Source: Dichotomicrobium sp964540795 (GTDB taxonomy: Bacteria > Pseudomonadota > Alphaproteobacteria > Rhizobiales > Rhodomicrobiaceae). From it: DNA of 64,000 nt. The notes below the pieces were generated by a model. That model did no database searches, was not told the DNA's origin, and saw nothing but the letters and a program-made list of their open reading frames with translations. The stretch's first letter is position 1, and each line of letters starts with the position of its first letter. The translations under genes were made by a program, and so were the position numbers. Location of the stretch: contig CAZINX010000002.1 in NCBI GenBank assembly GCA_964540795.1, positions 124,001 to 188,000 of the forward strand, in the 5' to 3' direction. Below, in pieces: positions 1 through 9,022 of the stretch.

Positions 1-254
1 CGGCGTTGGCCGCCTGTGGGGGCCGGGCCGGTATCGGTCTTGTGGCGGAACACGATCCGCCCCTTGTCCAGGTCATACGGCGTCATTTCCACCGTAACGC
101 GGTCGCCCGCGATCGTGCGGATGCGGTTGCGCTTCATGCGCCCCGCCGTGTAGGCGATGATCTCGTGCCCGTTGTCGAGCTGCACGCGAAAACGCCCGTC
201 CGGCAGCACATCGTTCACGACGCCCTCGAATTCGAGAACTTCTTCCTTTGCCAT
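1..254 (-). CDS. infA: Translation initiation factor IF-1 (3' end cut by window edge)
   Basis: IF-1 binds the A site of the 30S subunit during initiation. The visible product starts MAKEEVLEFEGVV and continues with the OB-fold core, including HEIIAYTAGRMKRNRIR and GDRVTVEMTPYDLDKGRI, which is near-diagnostic for IF-1. The ATG at 254-252 is preceded by AGGAG six bases upstream. After FRHKTD, where a 72-residue IF-1 normally ends, the frame continues with TGPAPTGGQR to the window edge. This copy therefore carries a basic, Pro/Gly-rich C-terminal tail, as some alphaproteobacterial IF-1s do. It lies downstream of a cold-shock gene and a DEAD-box helicase on the same strand. Confidence 0.95.
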   Translation of the reverse strand, partial: MAKEEVLEFEGVVNDVLPDGRFRVQLDNGHEIIAYTAGRMKRNRIRTIAGDRVTVEMTPYDLDKGRIVFRHKTDTGPAPTGGQR

Positions 255-311
255 TGGCACTCCTGATGTTGGCGGACCGCCGCGCCGCTGCACACCAGTA
301 CGCGGAGGCGG

Positions 312-346
312 GGGCCGGCGATCATCGCTAGGCGCATCGCCGGCCC
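312..346 (-). other. Perfect 11-bp stem-loop between csp and infA
   Basis: Positions 312-322 (GGGCCGGCGAT) and 336-346 (ATCGCCGGCCC) are perfect inverted repeats around a 13-nt loop. There is no T-tract on either side, so it is not a classical intrinsic terminator. It sits in the roughly 100-bp gap between the csp stop and the infA start. It could be an mRNA processing or stability hairpin, or a partial attenuator separating abundant csp message from infA; the role is inferred. Confidence 0.5.
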
Positions 347-355
347 TCTACAGCC

Positions 356-562
356 TTACTCGACCCGCAGGTTCGTCGCTGCGGTACGGCCCTGGCGGTC
401 CTGTTCCAGATCGTAGCTCAGGCGCTGACCTTCATCCGGGTTCGGGATGCCCGAGCGTTCAACGGCGCTGATATGCACGAACACATCCTTGCCGCCTTCG
501 TCCGGCTGGATGAAACCATAGCCTTTTTGAGAGTTGAAGAATTTTACGGTTCCGCTCGGCAT
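356..562 (-). CDS. Cold-shock domain protein (CspA family)
   Basis: This 68-residue protein has the length of a single cold-shock domain. It carries the RNP1-like motif KGYGFI (residues 13-18) and RNP2-like VFVHIS (27-32), the nucleic-acid-binding surface of CspA proteins, which act as cytoplasmic RNA chaperones. The start ATG at 562 has AAGGAG seven bases upstream. It follows a DEAD-box RNA helicase gene (89-bp gap) and precedes infA on the same strand, so three proteins acting on mRNA structure or initiation are grouped. Whether the gene is cold-induced or constitutive cannot be read from the sequence. Confidence 0.95.
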   Translation of the reverse strand: MPSGTVKFFNSQKGYGFIQPDEGGKDVFVHISAVERSGIPNPDEGQRLSYDLEQDRQGRTAATNLRVE

Positions 563-651
563 ATCAAGTCTCCTTTGTTGCCTGTTGAGGGAATTGGGAA
601 AGGGAATAGCGCGCGTTCCGCCGGCCGTGTCGTCATCATCGTCAGCCGTCG

Positions 652-1905
652 TTACGCAGCGTTCCGGGAAGGGGTGGCGCGCCGGTTGCGGCGGCGCGGG
701 CGCCTGGATGCGGGATGTTTGGCCGCGGGCTGTTCGCCGGGGGAGAGGGCGGGCGCGGCTGCTGGCGCATCAGACCTGTCGGCCTCATCGCCGATCACGT
801 CCATCCGGCGGCGCGTCAGCTTCTCGATCGCCTTGAGATTGCCGCGATCGGCCGGCGTACACAACGAAATCGCGGTGCCGCTCAAGCCCGCGCGGGCGGT
901 GCGGCCGATCCGGTGGACATAGCTCTCCGGCTCGCCGGGCAGATCGTAGTTGATGACGTGGGTGACGTTGTCGATGTCGATGCCGCGCGCGGCCACATCG
1001 GTCGCCACCAGCACCTGCGCCTTGCCATCGCTGAAGCGGGCCAGCGCGCGCTGGCGGGCTGACTGCGTCTTGTCGCCGTGGATCGCCTCGGCCGTCGTAT
1101 CGCCCCTGGCGAGCTGCCGCGCCAGACGGTCCGCGCCGCGCTTGGTCCGGGTGAAGACGATGGTGCGTTCGCAGGCCGCGTCGCTCAGAAGCGCCTTGAG
1201 CGCGCCAAGCTTGGCGCCCTGCTCCACGAACATGACGTTCTGCCGGACCCTGTCGACCGTCAGAGTTTTCGCGGCGATTTCGACGCGCACCGGATCGGTC
1301 AGAAGTTCGCGGGACAACTTGGCGATTTCGTCAGGCATGGTCGCCGAAAACAGCGCGGTCTGACGCGCCGCCGGCATCATCGCGGCGATCTTCCGCACAT
1401 CGCGGATGAATCCCATGTCGAACATTCGGTCGGCCTCGTCGAGGACGAGAATGCCGGCATTGCTCAGACGCACATGCCCTTCGTTGACGTGATCAAGCAG
1501 CCGGCCGGTCGTGGCGACGAGAACGTCCACGCCGTCGCGCAGCGCCTTGATCTGCGGACGCGCCGCGACGCCGCCCACCACGATGCCGTGGCGCAGACGG
1601 AGCTTGCGCCCGTAGCTTCGCAGGCTTTCAGCGATCTGCTGGGCGAGTTCGCGGGTCGGCGCGAGGATAAGGGCCTTGGGCTGACCGGGCAGCGGCGGGC
1701 GCTTCTCAAGGCTGAGCCGCTCAAGAATCGGCAGCGTGAACGCGGCCGTCTTGCCGGTGCCGGTCTGCGCCAGCGCGAGAATGTCCTTGCCGCCGAGCAG
1801 CGGGGGGATCGCTTGTTGCTGGATGGGAGTAGGTTGGCTGTAGTCCAGGCCAGCCAACACGTCGGAGAGAGCCTTGGAAAGCCCAAGGTGCTCGAATGTC
1901 GTCAA
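652..1905 (-). CDS. DEAD-box ATP-dependent RNA helicase, RhlE-like
   Basis: The 417-residue protein has the full DEAD-box motif set in order: Q-motif PTPIQ, motif I AQTGTGKT, Ia PTRELAQQ, II VLDEADRM, III SAT, IV-V VATDVAARGIDI and VI HRIGRTARAG. The C-terminal 50 residues are basic and low in complexity, typical of RhlE-type helicases in RNA remodelling or ribosome assembly. The likely start is a TTG at 1905-1903 (MTTFEHLGLS); AGG lies upstream, but the ribosome binding site is weak. It is the first gene of a leftward helicase, csp, infA set. RhlE is the closest family by layout, but CsdA or SrmB cannot be fully excluded. Confidence 0.93.
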   Translation of the reverse strand: MTTFEHLGLSKALSDVLAGLDYSQPTPIQQQAIPPLLGGKDILALAQTGTGKTAAFTLPILERLSLEKRPPLPGQPKALILAPTRELAQQIAESLRSYGRKLRLRHGIVVGGVAARPQIKALRDGVDVLVATTGRLLDHVNEGHVRLSNAGILVLDEADRMFDMGFIRDVRKIAAMMPAARQTALFSATMPDEIAKLSRELLTDPVRVEIAAKTLTVDRVRQNVMFVEQGAKLGALKALLSDAACERTIVFTRTKRGADRLARQLARGDTTAEAIHGDKTQSARQRALARFSDGKAQVLVATDVAARGIDIDNVTHVINYDLPGEPESYVHRIGRTARAGLSGTAISLCTPADRGNLKAIEKLTRRRMDVIGDEADRSDAPAAAPALSPGEQPAAKHPASRRPRRRNRRATPSRNAA

Positions 1906-2150
1906 GAGATCAGTACCTTTTTCCGATGCGACAAGCGGTGGCGAAACGTTATCGTGAACGCAAGCCTAGCTGAGGCAAACGTCCTCACCGCGCGCAAATC
2001 GGAGAAGACAAGATTTGAATAAAGAGCGTGACACCGGCCCGCAGGCCCTTGCGCCGTCCCACGCCAATGTCGCGAATATGAGTGAGGCCGGGGGCAATGT
2101 CAACGCTCCCTTCGCGGCGCGCGCGTGAATTCAACAACGGGCAGGCGTCG

Positions 2151-3746
2151 CTACCGGCGTATCAGCGCGGCAAGCGTGTCCAGCCGGTCGGCTTCGGCCG
2201 CCGGCTTGTCCCAGCGTATGCGGTTGATGCGCGGGAAACGCATCGCCAGCCCGCATTTGCGCCGCGGGGACGGTTGGATCGAATCGAAGGCGACCTCGAA
2301 CACCAGGGCTTTCTCCACCTCGCGCACCGGCCCGAAGCGGCCGGTTGTGTGGTTGCGAATCCATTTGTCCAGTTCCTTCAGCTCTTCATCGGTGAAGCCG
2401 AAATAGGCCTTGCCGACAGGCAACAGCTCCGGCCCGCGCCATACGCCGAAGGTGTAGTCGGAATAAAACGATGAACGCTTGCCGTGCCCGCGCTGGGCAT
2501 ACATCAAGACGGCATCGACCAGCAGCGGGTCGCGCTTCCACTTGTACCATGCGCCCTTGGGCCGTCCGGGGATGTAGGCGCTGCCGCGGCGCTTGAGCAT
2601 CAGTCCTTCGACGGTCGCGAGGTCCGGCTCATCCCCCGTGGTGACGCGCGAGCGCAATGCCACCAATTCGTTGGAATCGGCGAACCGGAGCGTTTCCGAC
2701 AGCGACATGCCAACCGGCTGCCGTGCGGCGAGCCAGTCTGCAAGTCGTTCCCGCCGTTCGTGCAGCGGAGCCGTTCGCAAATCCTCGCCTTCGAGCTTCA
2801 GCACGTCATACAGGATCAGGTGGCCGGGGAAATCGGCCATGAGTTTCTTCTCGGGGCGCTTGCGGTTCAGCCGCCTCTGCAGGTCGTTGAAGGTGCCCAG
2901 CGCGCCGCCGTTCAGCACAAGCAGTTCGCCATCAAACACGCCGGTGAACTCCAGCCGCGCGACAACGTCCGGGAACGCCGCGCTCATGTCGTCGCCCGTG
3001 CGGGAGAACAGCGCGCGCCCCTCCGGCGTGCTCACCGCCTGCACGCGCACGCCGTCATATTTCCACTCGGCCTGAAAGGCGTCCGGTGTGACGGTGTCGA
3101 GTTCGCTGTCCTCGATCGGATGAGCGAGCATCACGGGGTGAAACACAACCGCATCGCCGGTCGGCGGTTTTTCCGCTTTCCCCTCCAGCCAGGCGAACAG
3201 CGGCTCATAGGGCGGCGAGAGCGCGTGCCAGACCTCCTCGATCTCGCTGACATCGACGCGGCCGTAATCCGCCAGGCAGCGCTTGAGGAAGCGCGCCGAC
3301 ATGCCGATGCGCAGGCCGCGCGTGCCCAGCTTGATGAGCGCCCAGCGCTCCTGAGCTGTGGCATTGTCCAGCAGGTCGACGAGATAGGCCGCAATCTCGC
3401 CCTTCGGCAGCGTCGAAAATTTCTCCACAACCTCGTGCAATGGCGGCAGCCGGTTGAGCCGCCTCGCATTTTCGCTCACCGGCCAGAGATGCGCGACGGT
3501 CTCCGACAATTCGCCAACATAGTCGTAGGAGAGATCGAACAGGACCGGATCGACCCGCTCTTTTACGAGATCGCGCACCAGCGCACTCTTGAACAGGTCG
3601 AAGCGCAACTCGCCCGCGATCGCCACGATTGCCCACCCCCGGTCCGGGTCCGGCGTGCGCGCCAGATAGTCGCGCAGGATCGCCGCCTTGTCGGTGTTGG
3701 CATAGGTGAAATAAAGCCGCTCAAGCAGATCGGAAAAATCGTGCAT
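2151..3746 (-). CDS. ATP-dependent DNA ligase, Lhr-associated (LigC type)
   Basis: This 531-residue nucleotidyltransferase ligase joins nicked DNA using ATP. The adenylated lysine lies in AEWKYDG (K229), followed by motif III (VFDGEL), motif IV (VEGLMLKR) and motif V (WYKWKR), then an OB-fold ending near DSIQPSPRRKCG. An alpha-helical N-terminal domain of about 200 residues precedes the catalytic core, as in ligases linked to Lhr helicases. The exonuclease gene ends 2 bp upstream, so both are probably co-transcribed. With the divergent Lhr and PdeM genes it forms the four-gene repair cluster described biochemically in Pseudomonas putida. Its substrate in the cell is not established. Confidence 0.95.
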   Translation of the reverse strand: MHDFSDLLERLYFTYANTDKAAILRDYLARTPDPDRGWAIVAIAGELRFDLFKSALVRDLVKERVDPVLFDLSYDYVGELSETVAHLWPVSENARRLNRLPPLHEVVEKFSTLPKGEIAAYLVDLLDNATAQERWALIKLGTRGLRIGMSARFLKRCLADYGRVDVSEIEEVWHALSPPYEPLFAWLEGKAEKPPTGDAVVFHPVMLAHPIEDSELDTVTPDAFQAEWKYDGVRVQAVSTPEGRALFSRTGDDMSAAFPDVVARLEFTGVFDGELLVLNGGALGTFNDLQRRLNRKRPEKKLMADFPGHLILYDVLKLEGEDLRTAPLHERRERLADWLAARQPVGMSLSETLRFADSNELVALRSRVTTGDEPDLATVEGLMLKRRGSAYIPGRPKGAWYKWKRDPLLVDAVLMYAQRGHGKRSSFYSDYTFGVWRGPELLPVGKAYFGFTDEELKELDKWIRNHTTGRFGPVREVEKALVFEVAFDSIQPSPRRKCGLAMRFPRINRIRWDKPAAEADRLDTLAALIRR

Positions 3747-3748
3747 CG

Positions 3749-4738
3749 TCAGTCAGCGGTATCCTCCTCATAGCCGATAAGCGACAACGCCCGCGCGCTC
3801 AGGCCCATGGCTTGCGCCTGATGCACCAGCGCATCCTCGCGCCCATGCGTGACCCAGATTTCGCGCGCGCCGGTCTCGCGGATCGTGCGGATCAGGTCGT
3901 CCCAGTCGGCGTGATCGGAGATGATGAGCGGCAACTCTACCCGGCGCTGTTTCGCCCGCGCGCGAACCTGCATCCAGCCCGAGGCCATCACGGGAAGGAC
4001 GTTGGGCAGCCGGCGCGACCAGCGATCCGCGAGCGATCCGGGCGGACACAGCACAATCTCGCCGGCCAGTTTCTCGCGCGGCGCCTCCGACACCCCCACC
4101 AGTTCGCCAAGCGCAACGCCGTGCCCTTCGTAAAGCTCGCACAGCTTGACCAGCGCGCCGTGCAGGTAGATCGGCCGGTCATAACCTTGGTCGCGCAGCG
4201 CGCGGATCAGTCGCTGGCACTTGCCCAGCGCGTAGACGCCCACGGCATGGCACCGCTCCGGGAACAGCCGCAGCGAGCCGAGCAGCTTTTCGATCTCCCG
4301 TTCCACCGGCGGGGTGCGGAACACCGGCAGGCCAAAAGTCGCTTCGGTCACGAACACGTCGCACGGCACCACCTCGAACGGCGCGCAGGTCGGATCGGCC
4401 TCGCGCTTGTAGTCGCCGGAGATGACCAGGCGCGCGCCGCCATGTTCCAGCAGGATTTGCGCGCTGCCGAGGATGTGGCCGGCCGGGTGAAAGCTGATCC
4501 TGACACCGCTGGTGCCCGTAATCTCGCCATACGGCATCGAGATCTGGTGTTCCGCGAAATCAGGCCCGTTGCGCGCGCCCATGATCGCCAGCGTCTCCGG
4601 CGTGGCCATGACACATTCATGCCCTGCCCGCGCGTGATCGGCATGGCCATGGGTGATCAGCGCGTGCTTCACCGGGCGGATGGGATCGATGTAAAACCCG
4701 CCGGGCTTGCAGAACAGCCCTTCCGGGCGGACCTCCAT
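3749..4738 (-). CDS. Ligase-associated MBL-fold DNA exonuclease
   Basis: The protein has the beta-lactamase/beta-CASP type metal-binding motif HGHADHARAGH near its N-terminus and later HPAGHILGSAQ and SDHADWDDL, the set seen in SNM1/CPSF-like nucleases. Its partners show it is the exonuclease of the Lhr/LigC cluster. I chose the ATG at 4738 (MEVRPEGLFCKPG), which matches where the conserved region begins. A TTG at 4771 would add 11 residues, leaving only 20 bp to the divergent lhr start. Neither start has a good ribosome binding site. It precedes the ligase by 2 bp, implying coupled expression. Confidence 0.9.
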   Translation of the reverse strand: MEVRPEGLFCKPGGFYIDPIRPVKHALITHGHADHARAGHECVMATPETLAIMGARNGPDFAEHQISMPYGEITGTSGVRISFHPAGHILGSAQILLEHGGARLVISGDYKREADPTCAPFEVVPCDVFVTEATFGLPVFRTPPVEREIEKLLGSLRLFPERCHAVGVYALGKCQRLIRALRDQGYDRPIYLHGALVKLCELYEGHGVALGELVGVSEAPREKLAGEIVLCPPGSLADRWSRRLPNVLPVMASGWMQVRARAKQRRVELPLIISDHADWDDLIRTIRETGAREIWVTHGREDALVHQAQAMGLSARALSLIGYEEDTAD

Positions 4739-4791
4739 CCATGTGCGGGGATGTGATTGAGTTTTACGCAAATCCGCTTTCGGCTGTTTGA

Positions 4792-7242
4792 ATGACCGGC
4801 ACGTCTGACATACCGGATTACATTTCGGATTGGTTCACCGCGCGCGGCTGGCGGCTGCACGATCATCAGCGCGCGCTCATTCGCGCCTTCCGCGAGCGCC
4901 GCTCAACCCTGCTGATCGCGCCCACTGGCGGCGGCAAGACGCTGGCCGGTCTGCTGCCATCGCTGATCGACATTCACGAAAACGGCGAGGGCCGCCTTCA
5001 CACCCTTTATATATCGCCGCTGAAGGCGCTCACAAACGACATCGCCCGAAATCTCACCGCCCCCATCGACGAGATGGGGCTGAACGTGCGCACCGAAAGC
5101 CGGACCGGCGACACGCCGGGCGCGAAGCGCCAGCGCCAGCGTCGCAGCCCACCGGACATCCTGCTGACCACGCCGGAATCGCTGATGCTGATGCTGTCCT
5201 ACACGGATGCGCCGCGCATCTTCGGCGGCGTGCGCGCGGTCGTCGTCGATGAATCCCACAGCTTCGCGGCAACCAAACGCGGCGATTTCGCCGCGCTTGC
5301 CCTCGCCCGGTTGCGCCAGCTCGCGCCGGATCACGTCCGCTTCGGCCTGTCCGCCACCGTCGCCGACCCGGACGGGCTGGCCGGATGGCTCGGCAGCAGC
5401 GACGACCCCGCGCGCGTCCACATCGCCGAAGCCGCGCCACGCCCGCAGATCGAGATGCTGCGCACCGAAACGCCCCTGCCCTATGGCGGCTTCATGGCGC
5501 GCTACGCGATCCCCGAGATTTACGAGGCGGTGCGCGCCGCCGGCACCTCGATCCTGTTCGTCAACACCCGCGCGCAGGCCGAACTGATGCTGCAATGGCT
5601 CTGGCAGGCGAACGAGGACGCGCTGCCGATCACCGTCTACCACGGCAGCCTCGACAAAGAGCAACGGCGCAAGACCGAAAGCATGATGGCCGATGGCTCC
5701 CTGCGCGCGGTCGTCGCGACCTCGGCGCTGGAGCTTGGCATCGACTGGGGCGATGTCGATCTGGTGGTGCAGGTCGGCGCGCCGAAGGGCGTCAGCCGGC
5801 TGTTGCAGCGCATCGGGCGCGCCAATCACCGGCTGGACGAGCCGAGCCGCGCGCTGCTGGTCCCGACCAACCGCTTCGAGACGCTGGAATGCCTGGCCGC
5901 GATCGAGGCGATCGAAAAAGGCGTGCTCGATGGCGTCGAGGACTGGACGGCCACGCGCGACACCGTCATCCAGTATATCCTCAACTGCGCCTGCGCCGGG
6001 CCGGTCTGCCCCGACGCGCTTTATGCCGAAGTGACGAGCGCCGCGCCTTACGCCGATATGCCGCGCGACGAGTTCGACGCGCTGTTCCGATTCGCCGTCG
6101 ATGGCGGCTCGGTCCTGAGCAATTACGAGCGTTACCGGCGTCTTCAGCGTGGGCAGGATGGGCTATACCGGCTGAGCCACCAGAGCGTCGCCCGCCGCCA
6201 CCGGCAGAACATCGGCACCATCGTCGAGGCCAGCCGCCTGCGCGTAAAAAAGATGTTCGGCCCGCGCGGGGGCCGCGTGCTCGGCGAGGTCGAGGAATAT
6301 TTCGCGCAAGGGCTGACGCCGGGCGACACATTCCTGTTCGCGGGCGAAGTGCTGGCCTTCGAGCGGGTGCGCGACATGACGCTGGAGGCGCGCGCGGCCA
6401 AAGGCGGCGAGCCGAAGGTCCCGGCTTACGTCGGCGGGCAGATGCCGCTTTCGACCTATCTGGCGGAGCGCGTGCGCGCGCTGTTCGCGCGGCCGGAAGC
6501 GTGGGCGGCGCTGCCCGAAAGCGCGCAGGACTGGCTGGCTCTGCAGGCGCAGGTCTCGCGGCTGCCCGGCGAGGACGCCATGCTGATCGAGCATTTCGGG
6601 CGCGGGCGGCTGCGCTACACGGTGTTCTACACCTTCGAGGGGCGCAAGGCGAACCAGACGCTCGGGATGCTCATCACCCGGCGCATGGAGCGCATGGGCC
6701 TCAAGCCGATGAGCTTTGTCATCACCGATTACGGGTTGACCGTGACCAATCTGTCCACAGTGGCGGATGCCCACATCGACAGCCTCCTCGCCCCGGATAT
6801 TCTCGGCGACGAGCTTGAGGAATGGATCGCGGAATCGCCGATGCTCAAGCGCGCCTTCCGGCAGGTGGCGACCGTCGCCGGGCTGACCGAGCAGAACTAC
6901 GCGGGCGAGCGCAAGACCATGAAGCAGGTGACGTTCAGCACCGACCTGATCTATGACACGCTGCGCCGCCACGAGCCGGACCATGTGCTGCTGAACGTCA
7001 CGCGCCGCGAGGCCGAGCGCGAACTGCTGGACCTGGGGCGGCTGTCGCGGATGCTGGGCCGGTTCCACCGCAACTGGCGCTTCGTGGCCTTGCGCCGCGC
7101 CTCCCCGCTGGCAATCCCGATGCTGATGCAGGTGCGCGCCGAACAGGTGCGCGGCAGCGGCATCGAGGCGCTGCTGGCGCAAGGCGCGCTGCACGATGAG
7201 GCGGAGCGGATGATGGAGGATGCGCGTGCCGCGGCCGGCTGA
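4792..7242 (+). CDS. lhr: Lhr-core DEXH-box helicase, ligase-associated
   Basis: This 816-residue superfamily 2 helicase has motif I APTGGGKTLAG, motif II VVVDESH (DESH), motif III LSATVAD and motif VI QRIGRANHR, then a winged-helix region and Lhr core domain. It lacks the long C-terminal extension of full-length mycobacterial or E. coli Lhr (about 1500 residues), so it is an Lhr-core protein; P. putida Lhr-core is an ATP-dependent 3'-5' single-strand translocase. It starts 20-53 bp from the divergent exonuclease and overlaps the downstream phosphoesterase gene by 23 bp. The four-gene set is therefore expressed from one compact divergent promoter. Confidence 0.95.
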   Translation: MTGTSDIPDYISDWFTARGWRLHDHQRALIRAFRERRSTLLIAPTGGGKTLAGLLPSLIDIHENGEGRLHTLYISPLKALTNDIARNLTAPIDEMGLNVRTESRTGDTPGAKRQRQRRSPPDILLTTPESLMLMLSYTDAPRIFGGVRAVVVDESHSFAATKRGDFAALALARLRQLAPDHVRFGLSATVADPDGLAGWLGSSDDPARVHIAEAAPRPQIEMLRTETPLPYGGFMARYAIPEIYEAVRAAGTSILFVNTRAQAELMLQWLWQANEDALPITVYHGSLDKEQRRKTESMMADGSLRAVVATSALELGIDWGDVDLVVQVGAPKGVSRLLQRIGRANHRLDEPSRALLVPTNRFETLECLAAIEAIEKGVLDGVEDWTATRDTVIQYILNCACAGPVCPDALYAEVTSAAPYADMPRDEFDALFRFAVDGGSVLSNYERYRRLQRGQDGLYRLSHQSVARRHRQNIGTIVEASRLRVKKMFGPRGGRVLGEVEEYFAQGLTPGDTFLFAGEVLAFERVRDMTLEARAAKGGEPKVPAYVGGQMPLSTYLAERVRALFARPEAWAALPESAQDWLALQAQVSRLPGEDAMLIEHFGRGRLRYTVFYTFEGRKANQTLGMLITRRMERMGLKPMSFVITDYGLTVTNLSTVADAHIDSLLAPDILGDELEEWIAESPMLKRAFRQVATVAGLTEQNYAGERKTMKQVTFSTDLIYDTLRRHEPDHVLLNVTRREAERELLDLGRLSRMLGRFHRNWRFVALRRASPLAIPMLMQVRAEQVRGSGIEALLAQGALHDEAERMMEDARAAAG

Positions 7243-7921
7243 AGCGCGGAGCGAGCGCGTGCGGATCGAAATCGCCTTAGCCGGCGTGCCGGTGGTGCTC
7301 GATGCGCGCGGCGCTGCTTACCTGCCCGATGCGGACACGCTGATCGTCTCCGACCTGCATCTGGAAAAAGGCTCCTACTTCGCCGCGCGCGGGGTGCCCG
7401 TGCCGGTCTGCGATACGCGCGAGACGCTGCGCCGTCTGGCCGAGATCGTCGCAGACTACCGCCCGGCCTGCGTCGTCTGCCTTGGCGACAGTTTCCATGA
7501 CCGGCGCGCCCGCGAACGGCTTTGCGCGGATGATCGCGCCGCGCTGGCCACGCTCGCCGAGGGGGTCGCGGACTGGGTCTGGGTCAGCGGCAATCATGAC
7601 CCGGAGCCGCCCGACGGGCTGACCGGCCGCAGCGCTTCTCACCTTGAAATCGCCGGGCTGACGCTCGCCCACCAAGCGGTCGCCGCAGTGGGCGCGCAGA
7701 TCATCGGCCACTATCACCCCAAGCTGAAATTCCGCCTGAAGGGTCACAAGATCACCGGCCCGTGCTTTGTCGCGGGGGCTGAGCGGCTCGTCATGCCCGC
7801 CTTCGGCGCGTTCACCGGGGGCCTGCGCGTCACGCGCGATGCGCCCTGGCCCGGCCTGCTTGGGGCAGAATGGCGGCAATACCTGATCTTCAACGATCAG
7901 CTCTGGCCGATCTCGTCCTGA
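7220..7921 (+). CDS. pdeM: Ligase-associated metallophosphoesterase PdeM
   Basis: This calcineurin-like phosphoesterase shows the family metal motifs in order: VSDLHLEKGS, LGDSFHD, SGNHDPEP and GHYHPK. Homologues beside Lhr/LigC are Mn-dependent nucleases. The frame opens with an ATG at 7220 inside the lhr 3' end. A GTG at 7259 with GGAG seven bases upstream would give a 220-residue product beginning MRIEIALAG and may be the real start. The 3' end overlaps the convergent MOSC gene by 25 bp. Overlap with lhr suggests translational coupling. Confidence 0.92.
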   Translation: MRVPRPAEARSERVRIEIALAGVPVVLDARGAAYLPDADTLIVSDLHLEKGSYFAARGVPVPVCDTRETLRRLAEIVADYRPACVVCLGDSFHDRRARERLCADDRAALATLAEGVADWVWVSGNHDPEPPDGLTGRSASHLEIAGLTLAHQAVAAVGAQIIGHYHPKLKFRLKGHKITGPCFVAGAERLVMPAFGAFTGGLRVTRDAPWPGLLGAEWRQYLIFNDQLWPISS

Positions 7922-8406
7922 TCCTCCGCAAGGCGGACCGCATCGCCGAGCCGGATGCGCCCCGGCGTGATGACCTCCGCGCCAATCCCGCCGTGATGGC
8001 GCACCGCCGAATACCCGCCCGGCCCGAGGTTCTGCTCCATCCGGCTGCACGGCACGCAGATGCCCGTGCCGCGCATCACCACGGTGCCGACGCAAAACAT
8101 CCGCCGCCGCAGCCCCATCAGGTTGACGCCCGCGATCGCGATATTCCGGCGCAAAAGCTCCGGGGCCGGCGTCTCGCGCCCGAGAAACGCCCCGATGACG
8201 GGCAAATGCTCCCACTGAATGAGCGTGACGGCGCGGGGACCGCCCCGCCGCCAGTGATCGCCGACCAGGCCGTCCTGCGTCACCTCAACTGTTTCGACCG
8301 CCTTGATCTCGGCCTTGCGCGCGGGCCGCAGCCCGATCCACGCCACCCAGCCGTCCTGGCCCTGCCGGTCCATCATGGCGCGCAAGGGCGTACCCGGTTT
8401 CGTCAT
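7897..8406 (-). CDS. MOSC domain-containing protein
   Basis: MOSC domains bind sulfur on a conserved cysteine and occur in molybdenum-cofactor sulfurases and in YiiM/YuaD-like detoxification proteins. Here the domain fills nearly the whole 169-residue protein. It includes GLVGDHWRRGG, ALTLIQWEHL-like strands (AVTLIQWEHL) and the conserved Cys in GTGICVPCSRME. The chosen start is the ATG at 8406 (MTKPGTPL); a GTG at 8436 would add ten residues. It has no operon partner and converges on pdeM. The substrate is unknown; N-hydroxylated base reduction is known for YiiM-like relatives only. Confidence 0.85.
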   Translation of the reverse strand: MTKPGTPLRAMMDRQGQDGWVAWIGLRPARKAEIKAVETVEVTQDGLVGDHWRRGGPRAVTLIQWEHLPVIGAFLGRETPAPELLRRNIAIAGVNLMGLRRRMFCVGTVVMRGTGICVPCSRMEQNLGPGGYSAVRHHGGIGAEVITPGRIRLGDAVRLAEDQDEIGQS

Positions 8407-8518
8407 TTCGATGTTTTCTCTCTTCCCTGAACACACTTTTGGGGGATGGTAACAGCCCGCTATCTATGGTCTGGCTTTCGCTTTGCGGCTACATCCAGCC
8501 TTCTCGGCAGGGGGTATT

Positions 8519-9013
8519 ATGACAGACTGGGCCGCGCCGATCATTCAGGGCGCCTTCATCTTTCTTATCAGCTACGCCATGGTCACCGACCTGCGCGATC
8601 TGCGCGTGCCCAACTGGGTGCCGCTGGCTATCGCGGGGCTGTTCCTGCTGCACAGCCTCTATCAGGGCGCGAGCAATCTGCCCATCCATCTCCTTGTCGG
8701 GGCGGCCGTGCTGGTCGCGGGGTTCGGGCTGTTCGTGGCGGGCGTGTTCGGCGGGGGCGACGCGAAGTTCGTCGCCGCGCTCGCGCTCTGGATGGGGCCG
8801 GGCGATCTGGGGCCGTTCGTGCTGCTGACCACGCTGCTGGGCGGGGCGACGGCGGTCGCGCTGGTGGGGCTGAAGAAGCTGCTGGTCTTCAATCCGGCGC
8901 TTGAAAACAATGCGGCCATCGCCAGGCCGCTGGCCTGGGCGCGGGCGGGCAAGATGCCCTATGCGGTGCCGATCGGACTAGCGGCGCTCATGCTCGGCCC
9001 AAGCCTGTTCTGA
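8519..9013 (+). CDS. cpaA: Prepilin peptidase, A24 family (CpaA-like)
   Basis: CpaA cleaves the leader of Flp/Tad pilins at the inner membrane. The 164-residue protein has the two aspartates of A24 peptidases: D24 in MVTDLRDLRVPN and D81 in FGGGDAKF (GxGD-like motif). Most of the chain is hydrophobic helices, and the N-terminal methylase domain of long PilD enzymes is missing, as expected for CpaA. The start ATG follows AGGGGG; a TTG 36 bp upstream is less likely. It stands alone, without cpaBCEF neighbours, but a Flp pilin gene lies at 34194 in this window. Confidence 0.9.
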   Translation: MTDWAAPIIQGAFIFLISYAMVTDLRDLRVPNWVPLAIAGLFLLHSLYQGASNLPIHLLVGAAVLVAGFGLFVAGVFGGGDAKFVAALALWMGPGDLGPFVLLTTLLGGATAVALVGLKKLLVFNPALENNAAIARPLAWARAGKMPYAVPIGLAALMLGPSLF

Positions 9014-9022
9014 TCGCCCAAC

